Shown piece by piece: positions 1 to 6,678 of a DNA stretch of 15,061 bases (the stretch's first letter is position 1; every line of letters begins with the position of its first letter). Origin of the DNA: an uncultured Pseudomonadota bacterium (GTDB lineage: Bacteria; Pseudomonadota; Gammaproteobacteria; Burkholderiales; Usitatibacteraceae); the NCBI GenBank assembly GCA_937898635.1, contig CALEJW010000232.1:1-15061 (forward strand). Reading direction: 5' to 3'. A program made the position numbers and the translations under genes. Under the pieces are notes generated by a model. It saw only the letters and a program-made list of their open reading frames with translations. It did not search any database and was not told the origin of the DNA.

Positions 1-626
1 GCGATGCCGGAGTGCGTGAAGGTCGCGGGCTTCCACGCGGTCGGCCGGTGGCAGGCATCGCAGGCTTGCGTCGTCGGAACGTGGGCGGGGCCCTTCCCCG
101 CCGCCATGGAGCCGTTGTGACAGCCGCCGCAGGAGCCCGGCGAAACGGTGGCGTGGTCGAAGGCGGCCGGCTTCCACGCCGCGGTCCGGTGGCAGGCGTC
201 GCAGGACGCCGTGGTCGCCACGTGGTTCGCCGGCTTGCCGGGCGACTTCTGCCCGTTGTGGCAGGTGGCGCAGGCGCCCGGCGCGATGCCGGCGTGGGAG
301 AAGCTGGCGGGTGTCCAGGCGGTGGAGCGGTGGCAGGTGTCGCACGGCGCGGGCGTGGCGACGTGGTCCGCGGGCTTCGCGGTGCGGGCGAAGCGGCTCC
401 CGGGCGCGTGGCAGGTGGCGCAGTCGCGGGGCGTGCCGCGGAAGAGGCCCTGCACGTGGCAGGACTCGCAGCGCGCCTGCTGGTGGGCGCCCGCGAGCGG
501 GAACCCGGTGGAGACGTGGTCGAAGGCGCGGGGCGCCGCCGGCGCGGCCGCCGCGTGCCCGGCCAGGGCGAGCATTCCCGCCGCGGCGGCGAGCCGCAGC
601 CAGTTTCCGGATCGGAACTTCCTCAT
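1..626 (-). CDS. Multihaem c-type cytochrome, 3' end cut by window edge
   Basis: Periplasmic or outer-surface electron-transfer protein; 208 residues are visible and the C-terminus lies beyond base 1. A signal peptide (basic MRKFRSGNW start, then an Ala/Leu-rich stretch to about residue 30) directs export. Seven CxxCH haem c sites follow: CESCH, CATCH, CDTCH, CATCH, CDACH, CGGCH, CDACH. From about residue 85 the protein consists of a two-haem repeat of about 47 residues (HVxT, CDxCH, AWKPA, FxH, PGxCxxCHNG); the lone His in each unit probably supplies distal haem ligands. The first module (FDH, GFPLAGAH, CESCH) instead resembles a unit of the 24-haem cytochrome next door. The ATG at 626 follows GGGGAG six bases upstream, in frame with the signal peptide. 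A candidate promoter and palindromic operator lie 110-165 bases upstream. The electron partner is unknown; an extracellular electron conduit is one possibility. Confidence 0.9.
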   Translation of the reverse strand, partial: MRKFRSGNWLRLAAAAGMLALAGHAAAAPAAPRAFDHVSTGFPLAGAHQQARCESCHVQGLFRGTPRDCATCHAPGSRFARTAKPADHVATPAPCDTCHRSTAWTPASFSHAGIAPGACATCHNGQKSPGKPANHVATTASCDACHRTAAWKPAAFDHATVSPGSCGGCHNGSMAAGKGPAHVPTTQACDACHRPTAWKPATFTHSGI

Positions 627-662
627 CGCGCACTCCCCGACGGCCCGTGCTGCGGGCGGAAT

Positions 663-681
663 CCGGCCGGGAACCGGCCGG
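663..681 (-). promoter_or_regulatory. Perfect 8-bp hairpin in the leader of the first cytochrome
   Basis: The 8-base arm CCGGCCGG (663-670) repeats as its own reverse complement (674-681) around a GAA loop. A weaker stem (643-647 with 653-657) lies just downstream in the minus direction. If the promoter at 761-789 is real, both would lie in the untranslated leader. No T-run follows, so a classic intrinsic terminator is not supported. The function is unknown; it could be leader structure or end the upstream operon's transcript. Confidence 0.35.
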
Positions 682-736
682 GTGCGCGGACTTCGCCGTG
701 CGGGCCGCTTCTCGGATTTCCGGGGGCCCTCCACGA

Positions 737-755
737 TGCGGGAATATTTCCCGCA
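737..755. promoter_or_regulatory. Palindromic operator candidate, site A
   Basis: TGCGGGAATATTTCCCGCA has perfect 8-base inverted arms around TAT. The same arm sequence and 19-base length recur at 3482-3500 and 7572-7590. It lies 111 bases upstream of the ATG at 626 and would cover the transcription start of the candidate promoter at 761-789. It is AT-centred in a very GC-rich background, which makes chance occurrence less likely. The binding protein is not known. Confidence 0.65.
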
Positions 756-760
756 GCCGC

Positions 761-789
761 AAGATAGACGATCGCGCGGCGCTTGCCTA
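761..789 (-). promoter_or_regulatory. Candidate sigma70 promoter for the first cytochrome
   Basis: Read on the minus strand: TAGGCA at 784-789 (four of six to TTGACA), a 17-base spacer, then TATCTT at 761-766 (four of six to TATAAT). The predicted start near 754 falls inside palindrome site A. The -35 overlaps the stop codon of the 24-haem cytochrome. A moderate match only; read-through from the upstream operon is also possible because no clear terminator separates them. Confidence 0.35.
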
Positions 790-2598
790 GCCCCCGCCGC
801 GCGGCTGTCGGGCGGGAGCGACAACGCCGCCGCGCACGCCCACCTCGCGCCAGTCGCGCACGACGTGGCAGCGCTCGCACTGCGTCCCGAACGCGCCGCC
901 GTGCACGTCCTCGCCGCGGTGGCAGGCGAAGCAGGCCCGCGGCGTCGGGGCGCGCTCCTTCGCCGGGCGCACGTGGCAGGCGGCGCACTTCGCCTTGCGG
1001 TGCCCGCCCTCGAGCGCGTAGCCCGTGCGCCGCGCGTGGTCGAAGTCCCAGGAGAGCCAGGAGCGCGCGTTGTGGCACTCGCCGCACTTCGGCCCCAGCG
1101 CCTCGCGGTGGACGTCGTCCTTCCCGTGGCAGGCGGCGCACTCGCCCGGCGCGTCCTTGAAGAGCGGCGTCCGGTGGCAGGACTTGCAGGCGACCTTCAG
1201 GTGCGCCCCGAGGAGCGGGAAGCGCGAGCGCGCGTGGTCGAAGGGCGCCTGCCGCCAGTCCGTCTCGCCGTGGCATTCGCCGCAACGCTCCCCCTGCTGG
1301 CCCCGGTGCGCGTCGTCCTTGCGGTGGCAGCCGATGCACTCGCGCGGCGCCTTCTCCCGGTAGAGGTCGCCGCGGTGGCAGCCGTCGCACTTCGCCCCGC
1401 GGTGCCTGCCCGCCAGCCGGTACTTCGTGTCGCGGTCGTGGTCGAAGCGCAGCGCGAGCCAGCTTTCCTCGCCGTGGCAGGTCTCGCACTTCGGCCCGTA
1501 GCGCCCGGCGTGGGCGTCGTCGGCCCCGTGGCAGGAGACGCAGGTGGTCGCGAGCTTGCCGCGCCTGCCCGGCACGTGGCAGGCCTCGCACTTCGCCTCG
1601 CGGTGCTTGTGGCGAAGGGCGAATTTCGTCTCGCGCGCGTGGTCGAACGCGCCCGCCTTCCAGGCCCGGTCGTCGTGGCAGCGCTCGCAGGCCTCCCCGA
1701 GGCTGCCCTTGTGGACGTCGTCGCCCTTGTGGCAGCCGCCGCACTTGAGCGGCAGCTTCTCGCCGGGGATCCCCGCCTTGTGGCAGCTCTCGCAGCGGGC
1801 GAGCCGGTGCCTGCCGCCCAGCGGGAACTTCGTGCGCGTGTCGTGGGCGAAGCGGTTCTCCCAGTTGCGCGCGTCGTGGCAGTTGCCGCACTTCGTCCCG
1901 TAGCGGCCCTTGTGCGCGTCGTCCTTGCGGTGGCAGGCGACGCACTCCTTCGGCGTTTCCTTGTAGGTCTTCTCGTGGCAGGCGGCGCACTTCGCGACGG
2001 CGTGCTTGCCGGAGAGCGCGAACGCGGTCCTGTCGTGGTCGAAGGTGGTTTCCTTCCACGAGCGCTCGTCGTGGCACTCGGCGCAGCGCGGCCCCAGGGA
2101 GCCCTTGTGCGCGTCGTCCTTGCGGTGGCACTCGACGCACGCGGCGGGCGCCTCGCGGTGGCGGCGGCCCTCGGCGTGGCAGGCGGCGCACTCGAGGCCC
2201 GGTTTCGCGTGGGCGCCCCGGAGCGCGAAGTCGGTCGCGCCGTGGTCGAAGCGCGCGGCGTCGAAGGCGGCGATCCTCGCCTCCCGGCCCTTGTGCTCGG
2301 TGTGGCACGCGCGGCATTCGCGGCCCGCGGCTTCGGTCGAGCGCCCGTGGAAGCCCTTGCGCGAGGCGGCGTCGGCGGCGACGTCCTTGTGGCAGTCGAG
2401 GCACAGGCGCGACTGCGCCGCCTTGTCGAAGCGGCGGTGGCAGCTCTCGCACTGCGCCTCGAGCTTCGCGTGCCCCTCGATCACCTTGCCGGGCATCACG
2501 AGGGACTCGAGCACCTGCGCCGCGGCGGGCAGGGAGGCTGCGAGCGCCGCCGCCGCGAGGAACCGCGCGGCCGCCGCGCGGCCCCGGAGCGAGGGCAT
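787..2598 (-). CDS. 24-haem periplasmic cytochrome c (cytochrome c3-like family)
   Basis: 603-residue exported electron carrier. A signal peptide (residues 1-27, ending PAAAQ) precedes 24 CxxCH haem c motifs starting at residues 50, 66, 95, 137, 154, 172, 204, 219, 237 and 269 and continuing to 574-578. After a three-haem N-terminal part the protein is seven tandem units of about 66 residues, each with three CxxCH and three conserved histidines in DDxH, FDH (FAH once) and GxH (HKH once), enough to make every haem bis-histidine. Such chains act as nanometre-scale wires in the periplasm. The ATG at 2598 overlaps the stop of the cytochrome b gene by one base (TGATG), so the two are translationally coupled and probably work together: haem b delivers electrons, this protein carries them outward. 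Final acceptor unknown. No haem motif is broken. Confidence 0.93.
   Translation of the reverse strand: MPSLRGRAAAARFLAAAALAASLPAAAQVLESLVMPGKVIEGHAKLEAQCESCHRRFDKAAQSRLCLDCHKDVAADAASRKGFHGRSTEAAGRECRACHTEHKGREARIAAFDAARFDHGATDFALRGAHAKPGLECAACHAEGRRHREAPAACVECHRKDDAHKGSLGPRCAECHDERSWKETTFDHDRTAFALSGKHAVAKCAACHEKTYKETPKECVACHRKDDAHKGRYGTKCGNCHDARNWENRFAHDTRTKFPLGGRHRLARCESCHKAGIPGEKLPLKCGGCHKGDDVHKGSLGEACERCHDDRAWKAGAFDHARETKFALRHKHREAKCEACHVPGRRGKLATTCVSCHGADDAHAGRYGPKCETCHGEESWLALRFDHDRDTKYRLAGRHRGAKCDGCHRGDLYREKAPRECIGCHRKDDAHRGQQGERCGECHGETDWRQAPFDHARSRFPLLGAHLKVACKSCHRTPLFKDAPGECAACHGKDDVHREALGPKCGECHNARSWLSWDFDHARRTGYALEGGHRKAKCAACHVRPAKERAPTPRACFACHRGEDVHGGAFGTQCERCHVVRDWREVGVRGGVVAPARQPRGGG
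865..2250 (-). repeat. Seven tandem ~66-residue three-haem units
   Basis: Within the 24-haem cytochrome, residues 117-578 repeat a unit of about 66 residues (about 200 bases): FDH, a basic/aromatic segment, GxH, CxxCH, CxxCHxxDDxHxG, then CxxCHxxxxW. First haems of successive units start at residues 137, 204 and 269. Units are similar but not identical, as expected of an old internal amplification rather than a recent copy. Confidence 0.85.
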
Positions 2599-3479
2599 CA
2601 GTACATGTGCACCGCGAGCACGTGGTAGGCCGCGCTCGCCACGAGCAGGTAGACGAGCGGGATGTGCAGCACGTGCCAGAGCGAGAAGATGCGCTCGTAG
2701 GCCGCGAACTGCGCCCCCGAGCGGACCGCGCCCAGGTATTCCCGCACCAGCGCGAAGCCGCGACGCGCGCGGCGCGTCTGCTCGAGGCCGTTCCAGCCCA
2801 TGTGCGGGCCGTGCTTGCGCACGACCGCGAGGATCTCGTGGTCGAGCTCGTCCGCGAGGCGCCGCGCGCGCGACGCGAGGAAGACGAAGCGCCGCGCCCG
2901 CGCGAGGAATCCCCCCGAGCGGTCGAAGGCCTCCTCCCGGTAGCGCTCCAGCGCCGCCTGCGCCGCGGGCGAGGCGCGCACGAACGAGGCGAGCCCGCGG
3001 CCCGAGTTCTCCATCTGCCGCTCCATGTCCTGGAGCGTGGCGCGATGCCCGTAGAGGCCGTGGTGGATGCGGCGGTAGGCGTAGCGCCCGATGAAGCCGC
3101 TCAGCGCCACGACCACCATGCAGGCGAACGCCACCGCGGCGTTGGCCGAGGCGACGGTGAAGCCGGTGTGGAAGACCACCAGCAGGGGCCCGAGGATGCC
3201 GAGCGCCATGTGCGCCTGGAACCACGGCTTCATGGGCCCCAGGCTCGCGAGCGCCGGGAAGTGCTTGCGCAGCGGGTAGGCGAGGAGCGCCAGCATCATG
3301 AGCCCGCCGCCGAGGCCGAGCGCGTAGCCCGTGTCGGAGCCGGGCGTGTAGGGCCTGAACCAGGCCACGCCCAGCGCCGCGGCCGCGAGGCCGGCGAGGG
3401 CGAAGGAGACGACCGCGCGCGAGACCCGCCGCAGGGGCGGGCTTGCCGCGGAGAGCGAGGTGAAGAATAATGTGGCCAT
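2598..3479 (-). CDS. Cytochrome b-type membrane protein with two bis-His haem sites
   Basis: 293-residue inner-membrane protein, probably a transmembrane electron carrier for the 24-haem cytochrome. I see five helices at about residues 22-40, 52-70, 87-107, 113-133 and 265-290. Helix 3 has H90 and H104, helix 5 has H272 and H286, each pair 14 residues apart: the pattern for two haems b stacked across the membrane (H90/H272 cytoplasmic side, H104/H286 periplasmic side). Arginines flanking helices 1, 2 and 4 put the N-terminus and the basic 130-residue loop (about 135-262) in the cytoplasm and the C-terminus in the periplasm. The only plausible start is ATG at 3479: the next in-frame start upstream lies inside the divergent gene. 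No Shine-Dalgarno precedes it and the predicted transcript begins about three bases away, so it may be leaderless. Family assignment (ferric-reductase/cytochrome b561-like fold) is inferred from the histidine pattern. Confidence 0.82.
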   Translation of the reverse strand: MATLFFTSLSAASPPLRRVSRAVVSFALAGLAAAALGVAWFRPYTPGSDTGYALGLGGGLMMLALLAYPLRKHFPALASLGPMKPWFQAHMALGILGPLLVVFHTGFTVASANAAVAFACMVVVALSGFIGRYAYRRIHHGLYGHRATLQDMERQMENSGRGLASFVRASPAAQAALERYREEAFDRSGGFLARARRFVFLASRARRLADELDHEILAVVRKHGPHMGWNGLEQTRRARRGFALVREYLGAVRSGAQFAAYERIFSLWHVLHIPLVYLLVASAAYHVLAVHMY

Positions 3480-3481
3480 AG

Positions 3482-3500
3482 TGCGGGAAAATTTACCGCA
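3482..3500. promoter_or_regulatory. Palindromic operator candidate, site B, between divergent redox genes
   Basis: TGCGGGAAAATTTACCGCA: arms match at seven of eight positions around AAT, with the same length and spacing as sites A and C. It starts two bases from the cytochrome b ATG (3479) and ends 35 bases before the oxidoreductase ATG (3536), so one bound protein could control both directions. It contains the -10 hexamer of the minus-strand promoter. Confidence 0.7.
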
Positions 3501-3518
3501 ACAATTCCAACCTGTAAA
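3490..3518 (-). promoter_or_regulatory. Sigma70-type promoter for the cytochrome b/24-haem operon
   Basis: Read on the minus strand: TTTACA at 3513-3518 (five of six to consensus), a 17-base spacer, TAAATT at 3490-3495 (four of six). The predicted start near 3482 leaves about three bases before the ATG at 3479, so the mRNA would be nearly leaderless, matching the missing ribosome site. The -10 sits inside palindrome site B, the arrangement expected for repression. Confidence 0.6.
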
Positions 3519-3535
3519 GCGGGGCCCCGAAAACC

Positions 3536-4852
3536 ATGACTCCGACCGAACTCGCCCCCTGGCTCGTCTACGCCGTCCCCCTGCTCCTCGCGACACTCTG
3601 GCACCTGCACGGCCGCGGGCGCCGCGAGCGCGAGAGCGCGCGGACCTGGGGCGAGGCGAAGGCCGCCGGGCTCACCGAGCCCGCCTCGCTGCACCCGGTG
3701 GTCGATGCGGCCCGGTGCTGCGGGTCCGGGGCCTGCGCCAAGGCCTGCCCGGAAGGCGCGATCGGCTTCGCCCAGGGCGCGGCCTTTCTCGCGAACCCCT
3801 CGGTGTGCATCGGCCACGGCGCCTGCGCGGCCGCCTGTCCCGTGCAGGCGATCACCCTGGTCTTCGGCACCGAGCGCCGGGGCGTGGACATCCCGCGCGT
3901 GAGCCCGGACTTCGAGACCAACGTGCCCGGCATCTTCATCGCGGGCGAGCTGGGCGGCATGGGCCTCATCCGCAAGTCCGCCGAGCAGGGTCGCCAGGCG
4001 ATCGAATCGATCGCGAAGCGCCCGCGCGGCGCGGCGCCGCTCGACGTGGTCATCGTCGGCGCGGGGCCCGCGGGGCTCGCGGCCTCCCTCACGGCGGCGA
4101 GCCGGCGCCTGGCCTACGTGACGATCGAGCAGGAGCCGGACCTCGGCGGCTCGATCCTGCACTTCCCGCGCCGCAAGATCGCCATGACCGCGCCGGTGAA
4201 CCTGCCTCTCGTCGGAAGAGCGCACCTGAAGGAGATCTCCAAGGAGGACCTCCTCGCCTTCTGGAACCGCGTGGTGAAGGACTTCCGCCTCGGCGTGCGC
4301 TTCGGCGAGCGCATGACGGCGATCGATCCCGACGGCGCGGGCGGCTTCCGCGTGACGACCTCGCGCGGCGTGCTGCACGCGCGCAGCGTCCTCCTCGCCC
4401 TCGGCCGGCGCGGCACGCCGCGCAAGCTCGGCGCTCCCGGCGAGGACCGCGAGAAGGTGGTGTACCGCCTGCTCGACCCCGAGCAGTACCGCGGCCAGCC
4501 GGTCCTCGTCGTGGGCGGCGGCGACAGCGCGCTGGAGGCGGCGCTCGCGGTCGCGCAGGAGCCCGGCACGGAAGTGAGCCTCTCCTACCGCGGCGAGGCC
4601 TTCGGCCGCGTGAAGCCCGCGAACCGCAAGCGGCTGGATGCCGCCGAGGCGGCGGGGCGCGTGCGGGTGCTCCTCGAATCGACCGTGTCCGCGATCGAGG
4701 ACGGCGAGGTCGTGCTCGAGCGGCGCGGCGAGCGCGTGCGCCTCGCGAACCAGGCGGTGATCGTGTGCGCGGGCGGGGAGCTTCCCACGCCCTTCCTGCG
4801 CAGGATCGGCGTGATGGTGGAAACCCACCACGGCGACCGGGTCGCGGCCTAG
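3536..4852 (+). CDS. Membrane-anchored Fe-S/FAD/NAD(P)-dependent oxidoreductase
   Basis: 438 residues; predicted to oxidise NAD(P)H and pass electrons via FAD and Fe-S centres to the divergent cytochrome b chain. Order: an N-terminal helix (about 8-23) followed by many Arg, so the catalytic part faces the cytoplasm; a two-cluster ferredoxin domain (55-105); a short segment like the C-terminal FAD-contacting end of thioredoxin reductases (TNVPGIFIAGE, 128-138); the FAD Rossmann motif GAGPAG (175-180); the NAD(P) motif GGGDSA (327-332); and a final strand AGGELPTPF (412-420). The thioredoxin-reductase-like part is thus circularly permuted. There is no CxxC redox disulfide, so it is not a disulfide reductase. 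Both cluster motifs lack the second cysteine (S64, H94). No clear Shine-Dalgarno precedes the ATG. Its stop overlaps the convergent DUF5666 gene's stop by four bases. Confidence 0.85.
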   Translation: MTPTELAPWLVYAVPLLLATLWHLHGRGRRERESARTWGEAKAAGLTEPASLHPVVDAARCCGSGACAKACPEGAIGFAQGAAFLANPSVCIGHGACAAACPVQAITLVFGTERRGVDIPRVSPDFETNVPGIFIAGELGGMGLIRKSAEQGRQAIESIAKRPRGAAPLDVVIVGAGPAGLAASLTAASRRLAYVTIEQEPDLGGSILHFPRRKIAMTAPVNLPLVGRAHLKEISKEDLLAFWNRVVKDFRLGVRFGERMTAIDPDGAGGFRVTTSRGVLHARSVLLALGRRGTPRKLGAPGEDREKVVYRLLDPEQYRGQPVLVVGGGDSALEAALAVAQEPGTEVSLSYRGEAFGRVKPANRKRLDAAEAAGRVRVLLESTVSAIEDGEVVLERRGERVRLANQAVIVCAGGELPTPFLRRIGVMVETHHGDRVAA

Positions 4853-6678
4853 CGGTCGATCTCCAGCGTCCGCGCCACCAGCACGCCCTGGGAGACCGGG
4901 CCCTTCACGTGGACCTTGAGGCCGTTGGCGAGGTCCGAGGCGCGGCCGTTCTCGAAGCTCGCGGCGCTCGCGTCCACGAGCTGGCCCTTCACCTTGAAGC
5001 GCGCGACCGACTCGAACTCGCTCACCAGTCCCTCGAGCTCCCGGTCCTCGGCGGGCTCGAGCTCGTCGGTGAAGCGGATGGTGGTCGCGGTGACGACGCC
5101 GTTCGCGAGCGACCCGGTGACTTCCACGCGCCGCCCGCTCGCGAGCTCCGCCGCCGTGCCCTCCCGGTAGGTGGTCGCGGCGGTCGTGGTGATCGCCTGG
5201 TTGTTCACCCGGAAGTCCATCGCCGAGACGAAGTCCGTGATCGCGCCCGCGAGCGTGACGGTCGTGGCCGCCTCCACCGGGTGGATGAAGACGAGCGCCG
5301 CGGAGAGCACGCCCCCGGCGAGCAGGCCGTCGACGTCCACGCGCCGGCCGTTGGCGAGATCGGCCGCGGTGCCGCCCGAGTACACGGTGCCCGGCCCCGC
5401 GGAGACCGCCTGCCCGTTCACGCGGAAGCTCGCCGGGGAGGCGAAGGCCTCGATCGCGCCGCTCACGGCGAGGCGCGAGCCCTCGGGCGCCGGCGCCTCG
5501 GCGAAGGCGACGCTCGCCGCGGCGAGCGTGTTGCCCATGATGAAGCCCGTGACCTCGACCACGCGGCCGTTGGCGAGATTCGCGGCCGTCCCGCCGCTGA
5601 AGGCCGCGGCGCTCGCGTCCACGGTCTGGTCGCGCACCCGGAAGCTCGCCGCGGAGACGAAGTCCGAGATCGCCCCGGCGAGCGTGGTGGGCGCGGGGGC
5701 GGCCGGCTGCTGCACGCCCGCCTTCACCTCGATGCGCGCGGCCACGAGGACGCCCTGGGCGATCCTGCCCTCGACCTCCACGAGGGCGCCGTTGGAGAGC
5801 GCGCCGGGAACTCCCGTGAGCTGCGCCGCCGCGCCGTTCACGGCGAGCCCGAGCACGCGGAAGGCCGCGACCCCGGCGAAATCGGTGATATAGCCCTCGA
5901 TCTCCGTGAAGGCGCCCTCGATGGGGCTGAACTCCGCGCGGCCCGCGATGCGGCTCGCCTGCAGGACGCCGCCCGCGTCCAGCGCCCCGCGCGCCTCCAC
6001 GAAGGCGCCTCGGGCGATGCCGCCGGGAAGGTCCGCGAGCGCCGCGCCGGCCGACTCCACCGTGAGGGCGCCGATGAGGAAGCGCGTGCCCGTGACGGTG
6101 CCCACCTGCCCGATGATCGCCGTCGGCGGGGAGGTCGCGGCGGCGCGGACCTCGAGCCGCGTCGCGTCCACGTGGCCGCCGAAGTAATCCCAGAAGCCGT
6201 ACACCGACACGCTGTCGCCGGCGCGAAGCGACGCGAGGGAGGAGGCGCCCTCGAGCACGGTGCCCGGCTTCACCTCGACGCGCTGGCCGAGGACCGTCAC
6301 CTCGCCGCTCGCCAGGTCGATGGCGCCGGCGGGACCCGAGAGGAGGGGTGTGGCGACCACCGTCTGCGCGCGCCCCGTGCGCGCGGCCGCGTCCACCTCG
6401 CCGCGCACCTCGACCACCATGCCGAGCTGCAGCTCCGCGACCGTGCGGTCGGGCACGCCGTCGATCGTGACTCGCGCACCCGTCTCGTCGAAGCGGATGC
6501 CGTTCACCACGATGCTGCCCAGCCCGGTGATGGGCCCCGAGGCCGACGCGGACATGGGGCTGCCGGTGCCGCCGGAGCGCACGGCCTGGGGCGCCATGTC
6601 GCAGGCCGCCGCGAGGAGCGCGCAGGCGAGGACGGCCGCGAGGCGCACGGCGTGACGGCACACCCGGGCTCGGCTCAT
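4849..6678 (-). CDS. DUF5666 repeat protein, probable lipoprotein
   Basis: 609-residue exported protein of unknown function. The N-terminus is basic, then hydrophobic, ending LLAAACD, a near-lipobox with C26 as lipidation site (Ala rather than Leu at -3; Asp at +2 would favour inner-membrane retention by the enterobacterial rule). The rest is eight units of 60-70 residues of the DUF5666 type: a G-x-I/V-x-x-F start, FRVxGQxV, then ANGRxVEVxG and GVLxAxxI. The alternating hydrophobic pattern predicts small beta-barrels. The start is the ATG at 6678, which overlaps the DUF6502 stop as ATGA, so the two are co-translated. The last bases (4849-4852, CTAG) are shared with the convergent oxidoreductase gene. 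No catalytic residues recognised; a cell-envelope binding or scaffold role would be speculation. Confidence 0.85.
   Translation of the reverse strand: MSRARVCRHAVRLAAVLACALLAAACDMAPQAVRSGGTGSPMSASASGPITGLGSIVVNGIRFDETGARVTIDGVPDRTVAELQLGMVVEVRGEVDAAARTGRAQTVVATPLLSGPAGAIDLASGEVTVLGQRVEVKPGTVLEGASSLASLRAGDSVSVYGFWDYFGGHVDATRLEVRAAATSPPTAIIGQVGTVTGTRFLIGALTVESAGAALADLPGGIARGAFVEARGALDAGGVLQASRIAGRAEFSPIEGAFTEIEGYITDFAGVAAFRVLGLAVNGAAAQLTGVPGALSNGALVEVEGRIAQGVLVAARIEVKAGVQQPAAPAPTTLAGAISDFVSAASFRVRDQTVDASAAAFSGGTAANLANGRVVEVTGFIMGNTLAAASVAFAEAPAPEGSRLAVSGAIEAFASPASFRVNGQAVSAGPGTVYSGGTAADLANGRRVDVDGLLAGGVLSAALVFIHPVEAATTVTLAGAITDFVSAMDFRVNNQAITTTAATTYREGTAAELASGRRVEVTGSLANGVVTATTIRFTDELEPAEDRELEGLVSEFESVARFKVKGQLVDASAASFENGRASDLANGLKVHVKGPVSQGVLVARTLEIDR
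4852..6534 (-). repeat. Eight DUF5666-type repeats
   Basis: Residues 49-609 of the lipoprotein fall into eight consecutive units of 60-70 residues. Units 5 to 8 are most alike (ISDFVSAASFRV, IEAFASPASFRV, ITDFVSAMDFRV, VSEFESVARFKV, each followed by an ANG or ASG turn); units 1 to 3 are more diverged. This gradient suggests that the C-terminal copies are the more recent duplications. Confidence 0.75.

Noticed and set aside
737..755. Palindrome as a known site (FNR, LexA, Rex, Fur, NsrR, CRP)
   Set aside because: The arm TGCGGGAA does not fit TTGAT, CTGT, TTGTGA, Fur-box, AT-rich NsrR or TGTGA half-sites. No named regulator is assigned.
20..2450. Dozens of GTGGCA-containing short repeats, CRISPR-like or DNA-uptake-like
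   Set aside because: GTGGCA is the complement of TGCCAC, the Cys-His end of every CxxCH motif. Spacing follows the haem sites and no repeat-spacer regularity exists.
148..2628. Very long open plus-strand frame opposite the cytochrome genes
   Set aside because: It is antisense to two proteins with perfect CxxCH arrays and signal peptides. Its translation is Ala/Arg/Val-rich with no domain, a by-product of high GC at third codon positions.
3480..3596. Longer start for the cytochrome b gene at 3596
   Set aside because: The extension is Arg-rich and non-homologous in look, runs through the promoter and palindrome, and overlaps the oxidoreductase gene antisense. The ATG at 3479 is preferred.
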